64,000 nt of DNA, from assembly GCA_030770425.1 (NCBI GenBank), contig JASJFT010000001.1, positions 310,001 through 374,000 of the forward strand, in the 5' to 3' direction. The position numbers and the translations under genes are program-made. Below are positions 9,466 to 21,685 of this stretch, piece by piece. Positions within the stretch are counted from its first letter, which is position 1. Every line of letters starts with the position of its first letter. The notes beneath the pieces are model-generated. The model did not search any database. It was not told the DNA's origin and was given only the letters and a program-made list of their open reading frames with translations. The stretch comes from Darksidea phi. Its lineage: Eukaryota; Ascomycota; Dothideomycetes; Pleosporales; Lentitheciaceae.

Positions 9466-12182
9466 TCAGTCCACAACGCCCAGCGGAAGGAAAGAAATAT
9501 AATCGACAGGTGCAGGTTCAATTCCATCCGGCTTCCCTACAATCTTCACCACGCTCCCCTTTACAACCGGGATATTTTTAAACGTAATCCTCGTCGCAGA
9601 ATGTCCATCCAGATACACACTCGGCGCATGCCCCAACTTATCCTCCAAATCGCCCTTCCAAGCCCCAACGGTGCGGTTGTTGATGGAAAGCTGGTATTGC
9701 GCGCGCCCGCCGATGACGTCGTAGTAGTTCACCGCTACATCATATGTTCCAGAGCTAAATGTAACGTTCGCTGTTGCGGTCCCGATGGTGGAGTTGGAGG
9801 GCGTTACGATAGCGGAATGCGTAGGTCCGGAGGCAGCATGGAAAGGTTTCACAGCATACGTTTTGTAACCGTCGAGGACCATGTTTTCGGCTTCTATGCG
9901 GTAAGAGTAGTTGCCGACGCGTTTTGCTTCATCCGCTATACCAGAGAGATTGTGGTAGAATTGGTTTATCGAGTCACGCCAGACGAGCGCGTGGCCTGCT
10001 TGATAGATCTGCTTGAAGAGGACGTGTTCAAACCTCTCCCTGTCGATCTTCCCCTTTAATGAGGACCATTGGGTGACGAACGTCTGCGCTGTAGCGGCAC
10101 CGGCGTAGTGCGCGTCGTAGAAGTGTTGGATAACCGTTTTGCCAGATTTGAGACGGTGCGTGTACGGTACGTGGTGGAACCACAACAGAAGATTATCAGG
10201 TGTTGTCTCGATGTTTTCGAATTGCTGTGCTATAGCTGGTGCGTACTGGCCTGCATTCCTAGTTCCGTTTTTAACAGTGCGATCCATGCCAATGCTAACC
10301 CTGTCGGCCCGCGTCCACTGTCCCCAGCCGTTGTTGTCCTGCGACGCGGGGTTGGGTCCGAAGTGTGTATAGAGAATGTCGGTTAATGTCTGAATACCGA
10401 GGTTTCCGGTGTAGTTTTCGTAGGCGGGCCAGGAGGCTAGTGACATGGATGTTATGGTGGAGAGGACAAGCGGGTCGAAGCCGAAGGTTAGGCGCGTCCA
10501 GTCTTCCAGGATCTCGGCGGAAGAAAGGGAGGGATCCCATGTTAATTTGCCATAGGCGTAGAGGTTCTGTAAGCGTTAGCGGTTGGTGGGCTGAAAGGAA
10601 GGAGAAAATAGGGACAAGCACGTACGGACATGGCGAGGTGGCTCCCTAGCCAGGTTGTATTCGTGCCAACGTTTACTACGCCGGCGGAGCCGCCTAGAGG
10701 TCTTCGGAAACGTTCGCCTGAAACGATATCTTTGACTCTAGAGACACTGTTGTCAACCTTCATGTCGAAATCGAGAATCTCCTTCCATAAGGGCGCTGAA
10801 TATACCAAGTGGTCTTGCTGGCCCAGGTACTCTTGCGTGACTTGCAGTTCAATCGCTGTGCTTGTCTTTCGAAGTGTGGAGAAGAGCGGGGAAGCTGGTT
10901 CACGGACCTGAAAGTCGATGGGTCCGTATTTGATCTGGACGACGACATTCTCGTCAAACTTGCCATCGAGGTCCTTGAAGAACTCCACAGCAGCGTTTGC
11001 GCGATCAGCCGTCCAGTTTGCGGGATTGATATGATTGTCGTAAACAAAAGCACGAAACATGACTACACCGCCGTGAGGCTCTACCGCGCGAGCGAACATG
11101 TTGGCGCCATCGGCGAGGGTGCGGTTGTACGTCAACGGACCGGGTTGGCCTTCGCTGTTCGCTTTGACGAGGTAGCCCGCCATCTAGGTACAGAGTCAGT
11201 AAAGTGCGGTAGTGCCGGGACTGGTACCTGTATGTCTCAGTGAAACATATATCCTTTGCTAATGATAATTGTTTCAGGCGAGATATACACTTTGTACCCT
11301 AGGGTTGCGTACGTCTGGCACCCGAGCATATAGCTTATTCGTGATGTTCGCCCACCATGCATCGACTGCGGGATCTAACGGGTCGAACGTTCGAAGACCA
11401 CCGAAATCTCGAGGTGATGCGAAGTTCAGCGATATACCCAACTGCACGCCATATGGCCTCATAGCGTCCGCCAGCCTCCCCAAACCCTCAATGTTCCTAG
11501 TGCTGAGTAATGTCCAGTTCGCATTGACGTTGTTAACAACAATCCCATTTATGCGGATCGATGCTAGGAGTCGAGCGTACTCAGCAACCCTCGTTACGTT
11601 ATCGGTAACGAAACCGTTACGGAAAAAGATAGACGGCCCTGCATATCCACGTTCAATGCTCCCGTCCAGATTATCCCACTGATTAACCCATCGAATAGGT
11701 GCATGCGGATTCTCGACTACGGTATCTTGTTCGAAATTTCCCTGCGCAACGCGAGAGAGATACTCGAAAGCGCCGTACAGCGCACCCCGCTCGTTTTGCC
11801 CTAGAATGAGTACATTATTGCCTTCGGTACTGAGGTAAAATCCGTCTTTTTCAAGGTCCTCGGCTTCGCCGAAGTCACCATAGGTTCTGCTGTACGCGTC
11901 GACGGTGCCGACAATAATGGATGGAGTTTGAGTTTTGCGTGTACCGTTCGTGCTGAGGCTAAGTTGTTTTCCCAAAATGCCTTTAATCCCTTCCTGAAGT
12001 TCATGGCCTGCAGTGTATACCGGACTGCTATTTGTACTATTCAATGCGACAATAGAAGAGGGAAGGGACCGATAGCGATTGGCATTTGGGACGGGCGCGT
12101 ACCGCAGCCACGCGCGTTGGCCGTCCTCGGCCACGACGAGACTGAAGAAAACGACAAAAAGAGGCAAGAGCAAGTCCATCAT
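9466..12182 (-). CDS. aguA: Secreted alpha-glucuronidase, GH67
   Basis: Removes 4-O-methyl-glucuronic acid side chains from xylan-derived oligosaccharides, outside the cell. Three exons on the minus strand join in phase: 12182-11313, 11183-10626, 10566-9466, giving 842 residues, the usual size for fungal GH67. Introns have donors GTACGC and GTACGT and end in TAG and CAG. The N-terminus is a signal peptide (LLLPLFVVFFSLVVAED). Recognisable GH67 segments are WVNQWDNLDGSIERGYAG, GYLVKANSEGQPGPLTYNRT, VVMFRAFVYD, VQIKYGPIDFQVREP, WLGSHLAMS and WFHHVPYTHRLKSGKT. Many N-glycosylation sequons fit secretion. It appears intact, unlike its neighbours. An AT-rich TATA-like stretch lies on the minus strand at about 12238-12253. 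No other xylan-degrading gene is adjacent. Confidence 0.95.
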
Positions 12183-13704
12183 ATGATACCTATCGTGGAC
12201 TTTTCATCACGCCGTTTTATCGGAGCCGATATCCATGCTATATACTATTATAAGGCGCCCTGTCGTATCATCAATTGGAGCAATTTGGACTGCTTGTCGT
12301 GATATCATCGCAGGAGATGCCGTCAATTCAGCCTAAACAGCTAGGGACGGTAAATTTTAGTTACATGGAATTAATGTTAGTGTGCGGAGAGACGCGCTGA
12401 CTTTTAGATCGACTGCGGTGATGATGGCCCGAAGTGTGGAGGCGGAACAGGTGAGTGGTGGATGAAATGTGGGGAAGCTTACATAAGGCCTCGGCTCCAT
12501 GAGACATTCTCCCCTTTTCTTGGTCTGAGCCAACATGTACGGTCGTTGTGCGCTCAAAGAGCAAACGTTAAGTACTCCTCTTCATGAGTTACAATAGGTC
12601 TATCTATGCTTTCATCTTACTTTCCCCATCTACAACACTCCGTCGCATTCCGCTCATCTCACCACGTTAGGATGGCACGGGCTAGCGAATACCGCACTAG
12701 ATTTGGTTAGTATTCTATAGAAATATGTTAGCGCGACACGTAGACATTTCTACGAGCGAACTATTCGGTGAATTAGGACCATCTGGTGGCTTAGAGCAAC
12801 ATGATGCACGGAAAATCCAGCTCTCAGTCGTACAGCTTCGACCTAAGTAAAATGTTGCTACCAGCCCCAGCGTTGAAGGAGAAGCCATTGATCGTGAAGT
12901 AATTGCCACGGTTACAACATGCGCTCACCAGTGTGCTTGGACTGGCATACTTTCATGCTCGATTCGGCCTTTCCTTTGATGTCGTAGAATACTGCTGCGA
13001 TATGGTTACTAGTTAAACCCTTACCAACTAAGAAGTTGTCAACTGCATTCATCGTCGCACAGTCAACGCCACTGGCCCGGAAGCTTGGTTCGATTATACT
13101 CTCAAAGCGTTAAGGTCAAACCTAACGAATCTTGACCATTCGACGGCTATCACGGAATGTGATCCCACAAAGCGAACTCATTCGAACCGTGCTACAATTA
13201 AACTGCTTCTTGCTTCACAGGAAGACGTTCCAGTCGAGCAAGACCTACTGTTCCCGACGGGACACTGAAGTGCAGGGGCATCTTCCTTGTTCCGCAATAC
13301 TGTCTTTAATCAACATACAGTTTCTTGGTTGCAATTAGTGCCTTTCCAGCAACCCTCTGCCTTCTTCTGGCCGGAGTAGCGTTTGGCTACCGTCAACATG
13401 GGGAAAGGACAAATCGTTATGCATTTATGGAGAAGGTCCTGACGAATACTTCGGATATCTTGGTAGCATCGGCCGCCAGCCGAAGATGCAGCGTCCGTGC
13501 GGAAGGATCTGCCTTTGGAGATTTTTGTTGAGTGGAGATCTAGTGAGTGGCAATGAGTGACTAAACCCGAGTAGAACAAACAGAACACTTGAGTACCATG
13601 GTATTAGTGACACTACTCGCTCGTCAACTTTTCCCTCACTCGCATTCCGTCGCACTTCCGAGATCAAACTATTCGACTTTTTGCCATCATCTCATCAACT
13701 CGCA
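12183..13704. other. Promoter side of the glucuronidase gene and unassigned DNA
   Basis: The first few hundred bases should hold the upstream region of the minus-strand GH67 gene. Beyond that only short, unconvincing frames on both strands are seen, with no recognisable protein similarity, RNA gene or clear repeat. Confidence 0.4.
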
Positions 13705-14469
13705 ATGCTCCGCAGTCCAACTGAGCTCCCTCGAAAGGCCCGTTTCGTCACATGTTGCCTCTTGTCTCTCATATCGGTGGCCGTTTTTTAACCCCTGTTG
13801 GCATGGCCAGCACTCGTAAAAGCGTTTTTAATCTTCCTTCCTCCCATTGCAAGCCCAGTTGCCCGCACCACGTTCTCTCCGAAAACCCGCCCACCGCATT
13901 TATACTGCATACCTCTATCGGCGGTGCTCGTCGTCCTCGGCAAGGCCGCAATCGCCATTCAGAAGCAGAGCAACGTCGCTACTCATACCGTCAATCCATA
14001 TAACTGGAAATCATAAGCCTGGACAATACATTTCGCACTGTCTTTCTTCATTCTCTCCGAATGCAGATTCTACCGACTATATTTCGAAGCAAGAGAGTTC
14101 GGGCTCAGTCTAGATGCTCTTCTAAAGGCCCTCTACGCGAATATCGACCATGGATTCGAAGAAAGCAAAGATGCTTTCGCCTACTACCACACTCCGCTGC
14201 CGAATGGCAAACACTACCACCCTGAAATGGCTGGACCTCCGCGGCTCCAGTCAAATTACTGGCTTTTGAGAATAGGCGATCTGAATGCCTTGATGACACG
14301 GAATCCAAACATTGGACGGGATATGGAATTGGGGTCCCGTCCGTCGCGTAGGTCTTGCAGAGCACTCGTAGCTTCAGAAAGAGCCAAGACATCTCTCTTC
14401 TCTAGCCAGACCATGCCAATAATGAGTCGGGGTGCGTTGCAGCTTGTCGATGGATTGAGCGCGTGCTAG
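13705..14469 (+). pseudogene. Decayed coding sequence of unknown family
   Basis: A frame beginning with ATG at 13705 encodes a basic start and a hydrophobic membrane-like segment (RFVTCCLLSLISVAVF), then ends in TAA; a one-base shift at the T-run continues it. Farther on, after an acceptor-like GCAG near 14063, a good-looking stretch reads FGLSLDALLKALYANIDHG, then FAYYHTPLPNGKHYHP and NYWLLRIGDLNALM, ending at 14469. I could not join the pieces in phase and do not recognise the family. It may be a relic or a real gene with introns I cannot place. Confidence 0.3.
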
Positions 14470-14707
14470 ACTTGAGATGAGGTCGAGGGCGCTGTTTCGC
14501 TAGTAACGTGCCCTGCAGTGAGATTTAGCCGATCAGTTGTGTCAACCCTGTGGATGGCTCACTATACTGGACCCCCGCAATGGCCGGGTGACGAATATGT
14601 TTGAGAAATGGGTGTTTGGTTAAGAGAGCTATATGTGGATCGTCTGAACGAAGAGCTGCGCTAGCTTCAAAGTTGAGGTTGAAGCTAGAATAAGTGGGAG
14701 AGGCTCG

Positions 14708-16153
14708 TTATAGAAGGGTAAAGTTTACAGCTACAGTGAGCTTTCCGCATTGACCTCCACTAGGCTTCTCTGAGCACGCAATAGATAGCTGTTTGCTCTT
14801 CACCGCCATGGGTGCCTCGAGGTCACGAGGACCTTTGTGGTGTTTCTGAACGTCCTCGATAGGGTGTAGATCTGGAGAGTTTGGCGGCCACTGGATGAAT
14901 TTGACGCCTGCTTGATCGAACTCAGCTTTTAGCAATCGACGAGTTTTTACATGTGCTGGGGCAGAGTCATCCGTAATATAGACTTTCTTGCCAGGGTTCT
15001 CAGCGACGATAGGTTTGAAATATGGGATTAGAAGCTTCCTATACACCTCGAAGGCGTACTAAACACAGTCGATACCGCCTGTAGAGTCGCGTTCAAAATA
15101 CTCAGCTTTGAACACCTGCTTAGGGCTCTTCTGGTGGCGATAGCCCTTGCGTAGGCCCGGGCGCTGGCCCCGGGGAAGGCGGGCATTTGAAGCCTTGATT
15201 TCCTTGTTTATTCTCTCCATTTGTTCAAACTCAGTTATACCAGAGGTATTATAGCCCTCTTCTTTGCTCTTCAACCTCATCTTGTAGTCGTGAATTCTCA
15301 ATATTTAACTTCTCTGGTAGCTGAGTGGTGATACGCTTTTCTTCTGGTTCCCAGATAACCTGCGGCCGGGACCTCTGAGGGAGCCGAGCAGGCGGCTGCC
15401 CACCGCATGAGCCCGAAACGCTCAGGAGGAACGTGTTGGGCATCTTTATAACTCTTATCGCCTTCCATGATACTAAAATTCATTGCCAGAGCCTCCAAAC
15501 CCTAGGGCGTACTCATCAACAGCAATTAGGATGAGGTTTGAGGGCAGAGGCTCATCACGAGCGACATATTCTGCAGCATCTTCACTCGAAACTCCAGCCT
15601 TTTCCTCTAGATCAAAGGTATAATTAAGCCGCAGCTTTCGATCGTTATCATCAAGCTTGTCTTTTCTAGGCCGCCGGCAGCGTTTAATTCGTTTGGGATG
15701 CTCGGCGTCGAGCTCGGCGTGGATGGGATCGAGTGCGACGTTTCGGATGGTCGTCTCTTTGAGAGGCTCTCGGTGTAGCTTTCTGCGTTCATAGTTAACC
15801 GCGTCGGTTCGTTGCCAGTTCTTATACTGCAGAATTTGCGCCCGGATTTCATGAGAGTCGTTAGAACCAGGCTCAATTACCGTAGGAGGCATCCCGGCGT
15901 TGGTGTAGTGGAGGTGGTTGAGAAGCTCGAATAGATCATCACTGTGTGCGCGTTCGCGGGTTCTTTTCCAGAATTTCTGTGCGGCATCAGGCCGGCATCC
16001 AAGCTTTTTGGGAATCTCGACCCAGCCCAACCCAAACTGTACATAATACCCAACAATTAGGATACGGATCGAAAGAGGGATATCAGAGCTAGCAGTAATT
16101 TTCATATCGAACAGTAATTTTGTGTCGTTGCTATTCAATATATCTATACACAT
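14708..16153 (-). pseudogene. Second Tc1/mariner-type transposase, decayed
   Basis: Read on the minus strand, 16153-15473 gives a long N-terminal part (helix-turn-helix-like IPKKLGCRPDAAQKFWKR and a basic linker RRPRKDKLDD) ending at LIAVDEYALGFGGSG, which would hold the first catalytic aspartate. After frameshifts and stops, 15301-14708 gives VYRKLLIPYFKPIVAENP, VYITDDSAPAHVKTRRLLK (second aspartate) and WPPNSPDLHPIED (third acid). It is a different family from the element at 7980, with a longer N-terminal part. No confident terminal repeats were found; a CAGT-beginning sequence at about 14733 and a CACTG at about 16200 are only candidates. Confidence 0.8.
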
Positions 16154-16696
16154 TTCCTTTGGATGAGGTGTGGATGTTTTCCAGTAACTGCGCTAGTGGG
16201 CGCACTGACCATCTAATTCACGTGACTGAAACTCATGGCGCGGGCCGGTGGTACCGAAGAACTGCACCGCCACCAGGCAATCTCCAGCGGTGGCTGGTCT
16301 GGGCGATCCTTAATGCTATGCTTAGATCCTCCAATCATCGTAGAGGAATAGACGGCGGCTTATGGTCGACTCTAATTCGTCCGCCAAAATTGCACAGCAA
16401 TGCAGGCGCGCCAAGCAAAACGTCCTCCAGCTGAAGTCGCTGGCAACACAAGCTGGCTCTTCATACTTCCTGTTCGCTCCATAATCTCAAGGAGACTTCT
16501 TGCGTTGACAAAAGAGGCAGAGAACAGGTGAAAGCGACTTCTACGTAAGTTTGTACCGCTCTAGTGGCACTGCGCAGGCAGCAAGGCTTACAGGATGAAA
16601 GGACCAGGCTGACCCATCTTGAAAGGCATTTAGCAGCAACGCCGTCTTGTCCAAAGCTATCAGCTTTTTCACTAAGGCACATGCCGCTCGTGTTTA
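16154..16696. other. Stretch before the NLR-like gene
   Basis: No supported gene. It lies between the transposase relic and the plus-strand NLR-like gene and probably holds the latter's promoter. No clear TATA or repeat is seen. Confidence 0.4.
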
Positions 16697-19600
16697 ATGG
16701 CGACGGCCGTAGAAGCTGCACCTCCCGTGGCGGACGTCGGGCTCACCATCCTAAGTAACCCTAAGGATGCGGTGCTCGAGTACGTTTCACTGAGCAACCT
16801 CGCTTGACAGTAATAGTTTGAACTGATTTAAGCTAGCATCATCTTTGTCCATGGCCTCCAGGGACACCCCCAAGACACTTGGACGTATAAGTCAAAGCCA
16901 GCTCAAAGTCCCCAGAGTCGATGTCTATCTCCCTCAAAAGCTGCTAAAAGTACGAAGTCGCGAACCCTCCGTATCTTTCCTAATTTCTCGAAACGCAAAC
17001 ACCTGGAGCTAGGAACATCAGGATTGGGTGTTGACCAGGAAAACAATACAAGAGATAGAAGGAGCCAAGAACAAGATGTCTTCTGGCCGGGAGACCTGCT
17101 CAAGGACGACGTCCCCATGGCAAGGATCATGACATTTGGCTATAATATGAAGATCACCCAAGGCTATCAGGCGGCACACCAAGGCAACATCTTCTCTCAC
17201 GCGAGAGACCTCTTATACGAATTGGAGGAAAAGAGAAGGAAGGTAGCAGACCGGAACCTGGTCTTTATAGCTCATTCACTCGGCGGGATCTTAGTAAAAG
17301 AGGTATTGCGGCGCTCTCAAACTGATCCTGATAAGAAGATTCAGAAGATATTTGCGTCAACTACAGGTGTCTTCTTCTTCAGCACTCCACACCGAGGAAG
17401 CAAGGACTGGGCGTCGTTCGGGGAAGGTGTTGTAGGCGTGGCGGGTCGTCTACTGGGCATGGACACGAACAATCAAGTCATCCATGCACTGTTGCCTAGC
17501 GGTCCTGAACTTGAATTGTGCCGGGAGTCATTTACGACCCAATGGATAGCACGTGGGGATAGTCTTGTAGTAAGGACTTTTCAGGAATCAAAAGGAGTTA
17601 CTGGTATTAGATTAGGGGGTTTCAATCAACTGGTAATGCAGACATGTAATTACTTTAACAAGACTGACTAGATTGACAGGTTGTACCTCCAGACTCCTCC
17701 TCACTAGATCATCCAAATCAGCGGGCCCGAACAATAGATGAGAACCATATAGAGATGGTCAAGTTCAAAGGAAGGAATGATAAAGCATATGAGATGGTGA
17801 AGGCAGATATCGAAGAGCTGGTCGAGAAAACTCAGTCCCTAAAAGAGACAAGCAATAGACGGAATAGTTAGTGTAGCAGTATATACACGCAGTGAAGCAC
17901 TACTGATGCTCCCGCAGATATGACAAAAGAAGACCAGGAGTGTATCCAGCACTTACGCATTACTGATCCCCGTGATGACAAGACGCGTATTGAGGGAACT
18001 AAGGGCGGACTGCTAGAAGACTCGTACCACTGGATCCTAGAAAATTCTGACTTCCAACAATGGCGAGACAACCAGCAGAGCCGGCTACTATGGATTAAAG
18101 GAGATCCCGGAAAGGGCAAGACCATGCTGCTCTGCGGCATTATTAACGAGCTGAAGAAGTTAACAGCCAAAACTTGTACCCTGTCCTACTTCTTCTGCCA
18201 GGCCACGGATTCGCGAATTAATACTGCTACGGCCGTGTTACGAGGTCTGCTATACTTGCTTGTCGACCAGCAACCATCGCTCATCTCACATATACGGAAG
18301 AAGCACGACGACGCAGGCAAACGCCTATTTGAGGATACGAATGCCTGGGTCGCTTTGTCTAAGATCTTCGCTAGTATCTTACAGGACCCGAACTTGAACA
18401 ACACCTACCTAATCGTCGATGCAGTTGACGAATGTGTAGCAGACTTACCAAAACTGCTAGACTTTATCGTTAAGAAATCCCCTATATCATCTCGAGTGAA
18501 GTGGATTGTGTCAAGCCGGAACTGGCCCGACATTGAGGAGCGTCTAGACATGGCAGGGCATAAGGTGAGGCTGTGCCTCGAGCTGAACGCAGAGTCTATT
18601 TCTACGGCTGTTGGAAAATTCATCCAGTATAAAGTACTTCAGCTGGCACAGCAGAAGAAATACAACAATAGAACGCAGAACGCCGTACTACGCCATCTAT
18701 CTACGAATGCGAATGGCACCTTTCTCTGGGTAGCTTTGGTCTGCCAAAACCTTGAAGAGACCCCACAATCGAACACTATTGCGAAGTTAAATGCATTCCC
18801 GCCTGGACTTAACTCACTCTACGAGCGGATGATGGAGCAGATATCTAGCTCAGACAACTGTGATCTGTACAAACAGATACTCGCCTCAATCGCGGTTGTA
18901 TACCGACCTATCACACTCCAAGAGCTAACATCTCTCGTCGAGATGCCCGACGACATGGCTAACGATCTAGCATCAATAAAGGAGATTATAAGCCTTTGTG
19001 GGTCATTCCTTACAATTCGAGATGGCACTATCTATTTTGTACATCAGTCTGCCAAAGACTTTCTATCTACCACAACATCTGGCAACATCTTTCCATCTGG
19101 GAGAAAAGACGTCCACTACGCAATCTTCTCGAGATCTTTCCAGATCATGTCTAGGACGCTCCAACGAGACATGTACAGCCTAGGTGCATTGGGATATCCC
19201 AACGAGCGAGTCATACAGCCAGATCCAGACCCATTAGTGGCATTACGCTACTCGAGTGTCTATTGGGTCGATCACCTACATGACTGGAAGCCTGACTACA
19301 ACGGGATTGACTCTCAGGATAAAGACGCTATCGAGAGTTTCATAAGAAAGAAATACCTTTATTGGCTTGAGGCTTTAAGCCTTTGTAGAAGCATGTCAGA
19401 GGGTGTGCTCGCAATATCAAAACTTAACCTTTTAGCTCAGGTAACTACCAAAGCAGCAATATTCTATATAATATACTAATATAACGAAGAGAAGAGCAGA
19501 TGCACCTAGCTTTGTTCAGCTACTTCAAGATGCGCGCCTGTTTACTCTATATCATATTCAGGCAATACGAAACAGCCCTATTCAAGTATACGTATCTGCA

Positions 19601-20404
19601 CTGCTATTTAGCCCAAAGCGCAGTCGTATAAGAAGTTACTTTCGGGAAGAAGAACCAAAGTGGATCCAAATAAAACCAGCTATAGAGGAATGGAGTGCCT
19701 GCCTGCAGACGCTCGAGGGCCATAGTCATTGGGTCAAGTCAGTGGCCTTCTCGCACGACTCGACCCGTCTCGCGTCGGCGTCGTGGGACTACACGGTCAA
19801 GATCTGGGACGCGAGCAGTGGTGAGTGCCTGCAGACACTCAAGGGCCATAGCGGTCCGGTCCAGTTAGTGGCCTTCTCGCACGACTCGACCCGGCTCGCG
19901 TCGGCGTCGCGGGACGACCCGGTCAAGATCTGGGACGTGAGCAGTGGCGAGTGCCTGCAGACGCTCGAGGGCCATAACGATTGGGTCTGCTTAGTAGCCT
20001 TCTCGCACGACTCAACCCGTCTCGCGTCAGCATCGGACGACCACACGGTCAAGATCTGGGACGCGAGTAGTGGCAAGTGCCTACAGACGCTCAGTATTGG
20101 CAAGCGACTTTCCAGCATCTCGTTTGACATTATTGACTCGTATCTTCACACCGATATTGGCACTATTGACGTTCGTACTTTGGGTTCAAGAATACTTTCT
20201 ACCATTTCGGAGCCTCACAGTCTTCAGGACCGAGGCCTAGCTTTGAGCTCAGATGGTGTATGGATAACACATGGTTCAGAGAACCTGGTGTGGCTACCTT
20301 CAGAGTATCGGCCATCATGCTCAGCAGTATCAGGGAAGACAATTGGTGTTGGTGTTGGAACTGGAAGAGTATGGATATGCAAAGTTGAGCTTGATACATC
20401 CTAA
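16697..20404 (+). CDS. NLR-like protein: alpha/beta-hydrolase, NACHT, WD40
   Basis: Fungal NOD-like receptor, a class that includes HET-E of Podospora and acts in non-self recognition and regulated cell death. Five exons join in phase: 16697-16779, 16837-17632, 17680-17866, 17918-19440, 19520-20404, predicting 1,157 residues. The N-terminus is a SesB/DUF676-like serine hydrolase (IIFVHGLQGHPQDTW; nucleophile in VFIAHSLGGILVKEVL; FFSTPHRGS). A NACHT NTPase follows with Walker A GDPGKGKTMLL and Walker B TYLIVDAVDEC. Then come the helical region (FVHQSAKDFL, a family marker), three near-identical WD40 units, and a diverged end without the strong repeat. Only about four blades are evident, fewer than a full seven-blade ring, so the array may be shortened or rely on oligomers. 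The acceptor at 19519 is the least certain junction; 19520 keeps frame. All exons are open, so the gene looks functional. Confidence 0.9.
19700..20077 (+). repeat. Three 126-bp tandem WD40 repeats
   Basis: Units 19700-19825, 19826-19951 and 19952-20077 each encode 42 residues beginning CLQTL. A core AFSHDSTRLASAS is identical in all three, while residues around HSHWVKS / HSGPVQL / HNDWVCL and WDYT / RDDP / DDHT differ. A partial fourth unit starts at 20078. Confidence 0.95.
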
Positions 20405-21685
20405 GACCTTGGAGTGTTTACGTAGATATAAGTACGGACTAGTCGAATCAATTCTATACTTTCTCTTCTACTAACTTATCGCTATCGCTATTAGTCTCTT
20501 AACTAGGCTCTATAGTTCGATAGTATATATTATTACTCGTTAGCTTAATATTCGAAATATTACCTCGTCGTATTATATATAGCTCTATAGCTCTATTATC
20601 GTATATCAGGTATAGATATAGTACATCTATAGTATATAAACTCCTATTATATTTCGTACGGACCTTATAAACAGACTCCTACTATATAAATCCAAACCAA
20701 ATACCTAATTTAGAAGTTAATCTACTTTAACTATAGGTATATCGTCGAGTAGCTTTTTATATTACTACTTTAGAGTAATCCGCAGGACGCGCCTTTTGCT
20801 CGGGCTTTATCGCGCTTCCAATGTTTTATACAGACAATCAATGCCACAAACCTCTCCAGTGGAAGTCTATTCGCTGCGCTGTCGCTATCTTACCTCTAAG
20901 GTTAGCAAGACGGTGAGCAACGCACTTATCGCGGTCTTCGTAGAAGAGCCATGCGCTAGGCTTTCCACTCTCATTGTCTCTTACCGATGCGTCATTTCAA
21001 TTAGTATGTGGTCGGCTTGAAGGCGGGGTAGAGTGGGGAAGCTTGCCGTTGGAACGAGATGGGAGAAGATTCGTATACTCAAATCGCAGGTGAAGCTAAA
21101 TTTTCTGTTAGACTACACTATGTGCATCTCTCTATGCTTTATTCGTTATCAAGTACTTTTTATGCCTCTGAGTTTGCTTACGGACCTTAGGTTAGTTACA
21201 GGAAGTCCAGTAATACCTCCTGAGCCTTCAAGAGTCGTCGATTAGTAGCCCGGTCATCTAGTGACGGCCAATAAAATAGGCCATTTGCATGCGGTTCTCT
21301 CTCGCCTGGGTAGCGAGCTGTATTCTCCAGACTTCGCAAACACCTACCTATATCTACCTACCATGCCCACCCTCTCCCTTCGTACCCTCGTTGCATATTC
21401 CCTCGCTTTCCGGTCTACCGCCTAGCTCTAGCAAAGCGAATTTGACCTTCTCGTTGCAGACGTCGTATTCTGCGGCTCTGCGAGATACACGCAGTATTCT
21501 TCTTCGCCGCGGATCTGAATGTGGCTCAGTGGTCATCTGCTCAAGATCATACCGACCCATGATTCTCAGCATCTCCTTCCCATCGATTGGAGTTTCGGCC
21601 GTAGCCTTTCCCAAAAATCGCCTTTGAATCAAGGTACATATTCTCGGCGCATCAGCTACAGTTCCTTAACCGTGAGCATAGACGC
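20405..21685. other. AT-rich stretch and unassigned DNA
   Basis: About 20440-20780 is strongly AT-rich, with TATA, CTATAG and TATATA words, no frames and very few GC clusters, as expected of RIP-worn repeat DNA; no transposon type can be named. The rest to 21685 has base composition like its surroundings and only short frames. A minus-strand frame at 21354-21632 is charged and protein-like but has no partner exon that I can find. Confidence 0.5.

Noticed and set aside
9601..10059. 152-codon plus-strand open frame
   Set aside because: Antisense shadow of the third GH67 exon.
12677..12682. GGCTAG as an XlnR-type site for the glucuronidase gene
   Set aside because: A single six-base match almost 500 bp upstream is expected by chance.
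14733..16205. CAGT and CACTG sequences as terminal repeats of the second transposase
   Set aside because: Similarity between the two ends is too weak to call inverted repeats.
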